NCBI GenBank assembly: GCA_035493955.1
Contig: DATJHI010000034.1
Location: forward strand, 1-22,876
Direction: 5' to 3'
DNA length: 22,876 bases
Source of the DNA: NCED01 sp035493955
Lineage (GTDB): Bacteria; Pseudomonadota; Alphaproteobacteria; Caulobacterales; Caulobacteraceae
Position 1 is the first letter of the stretch, and every line of letters starts with the position of its first letter. The translations under genes were made by a program, and so were the position numbers. Positions 22,438 to 22,876 of the stretch are shown here, piece after piece. The notes under the pieces were generated by a model. The model ran no database searches and was not told the origin of the DNA. It saw only the letters and a program-made list of their open reading frames with translations.

Positions 22438-22876
22438 GTGCCGCTGAAATTCGCGCTCGGAGCCGCCACGCTCGCCGCCGTCGCCGCCGCGGGGACCATG
22501 GTCCTGGCCCAGGGCGCCCCGCCCGCCAGGCCCATCGCCGATCCGGCCGCCCGCCCCCAGACGACCGACTTCTCTCCCCTGGTCGTCCACCAGGTCAAGC
22601 CGGGCCTCTATCTGCTGCTTGGCAACACCGGCAACTCTGTCCTGCGCGTGGCCGAGGACGGGATGGTCCTGGTCGACACCAAGCTGACCGGCGACAACTA
22701 CTACCAGGAGCTGATGCGGACGATCCGCACCATCAGCGACAAGCCGATCAAGTACGTGTTCGTCACCCACGTGCACAACGACCACTCGGGCAACACGCCC
22801 CAGTTCGAGGCGGCCGGAATCCCGGTCATCGCCTCGGACGACTACAAGAAGCTGGTCGCGACCTACACGGTCCGCC
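22438..22876 (+). CDS. Exported metallo-beta-lactamase-fold hydrolase, C-terminus cut by window edge
   Basis: 146 residues are visible with no stop before the right edge. GTG 22438 follows the ribosome site GGGAGAAG at six bases. A signal peptide (about 1-25, ending VLAQG) is followed by a Pro/Ala linker and the MBL fold: VKPGLYLLLGNTGNSVLRVA, MVLVDTKLTGDNYYQELM and the zinc motif THVHNDHSGN (HxHxDH), which is complete. It could be a periplasmic or secreted hydrolase (class B beta-lactamase-like, lactonase-like or quinoprotein-relay-like); the deciding C-terminal residues are outside the window. Confidence 0.88.
   Translation, partial: MPLKFALGAATLAAVAAAGTMVLAQGAPPARPIADPAARPQTTDFSPLVVHQVKPGLYLLLGNTGNSVLRVAEDGMVLVDTKLTGDNYYQELMRTIRTISDKPIKYVFVTHVHNDHSGNTPQFEAAGIPVIASDDYKKLVATYTVR

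Noticed and set aside
1..22876. Mobile elements, CRISPR arrays, tRNA or rRNA genes
   Set aside because: I looked for transposase or integrase motifs, regularly spaced repeats and RNA gene hallmarks and saw none; composition looks uniform throughout.

Overview
The window is high-GC, gene-dense DNA from an alphaproteobacterium, most likely a member of the Caulobacteraceae (Caulobacter/Phenylobacterium-like). The reasons are a CckA-type hybrid histidine kinase directly behind fliQ-fliR-flhB, TTAA-based CtrA-like boxes in front of flagellar genes, and a divergent flgF/fliL control region that carries a sigma-54 promoter and a palindrome resembling the Caulobacter FlbD (ftr) element. The genus assignment is inference; no rRNA or other taxonomic marker is present.

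Layout. 1-1395 (-): a methyl-accepting chemotaxis protein cut by the left edge. 1643-2134 (-): an unrecognised small lipoprotein. 2238-5298 (-): flgF-flgG-flgA-flgH (proximal and distal rod, P-ring assembly chaperone, L-ring). 5299-5481: divergent control region. 5482-8666 (+): fliL-fliM-DUF6468-like membrane protein-MotE-like protein, the last three joined by ATGA overlaps. 8737-11646 (+): a 969-residue exported protein with two beta-rich AMIN-like domains followed by a TPR-like superhelix. 11650-12770 (-): fliO-fliP. 12922-14099 (+): flgB-flgC-fliE. 14102-14734 (-): folE, the only non-flagellar gene inside the cluster. 14911-17036 (+): fliQ-fliR-flhB. 17048-19216 (+): cckA. A strong hairpin at 19241-19270 separates cckA from a convergent block of unrelated envelope genes: an exported Bcp-like peroxiredoxin, a SleB-type cell-wall hydrolase and a MipA/OmpV-family outer-membrane protein. 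At the right edge is the start of an exported metallo-beta-lactamase-fold protein (+).

How the genes work together. Most of the cluster makes early and middle parts of the flagellum: the membrane gate of the export apparatus (FliO, FliP, FliQ, FliR, FlhB), the rod (FliE, FlgB, FlgC, FlgF, FlgG), the L-ring and P-ring chaperone (FlgH, FlgA), the switch (FliM) and the stator-associated FliL. FliF, FliG, FliN, FlhA, FliI, FlgI, the hook and the filament are not in this window. Putative CtrA boxes precede fliL, the large TPR gene, the divergent fliO/flgB pair and fliQ. cckA encodes the kinase at the head of the CtrA phosphorelay and lies 11 bp behind flhB, so a flagellar/cell-cycle feedback loop may be wired into the gene order. 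The parts least explained by textbook flagellar biology are the three accessory genes between fliM and fliP: the DUF6468-like protein, the MotE-like protein and the AMIN-TPR protein. They look like a periplasmic or inner-membrane motor-scaffold module and are the best candidates here for undescribed biology.

No rRNA, tRNA, CRISPR array, insertion sequence, phage gene or origin was recognised. No gene-free stretch exceeds about 260 bp.
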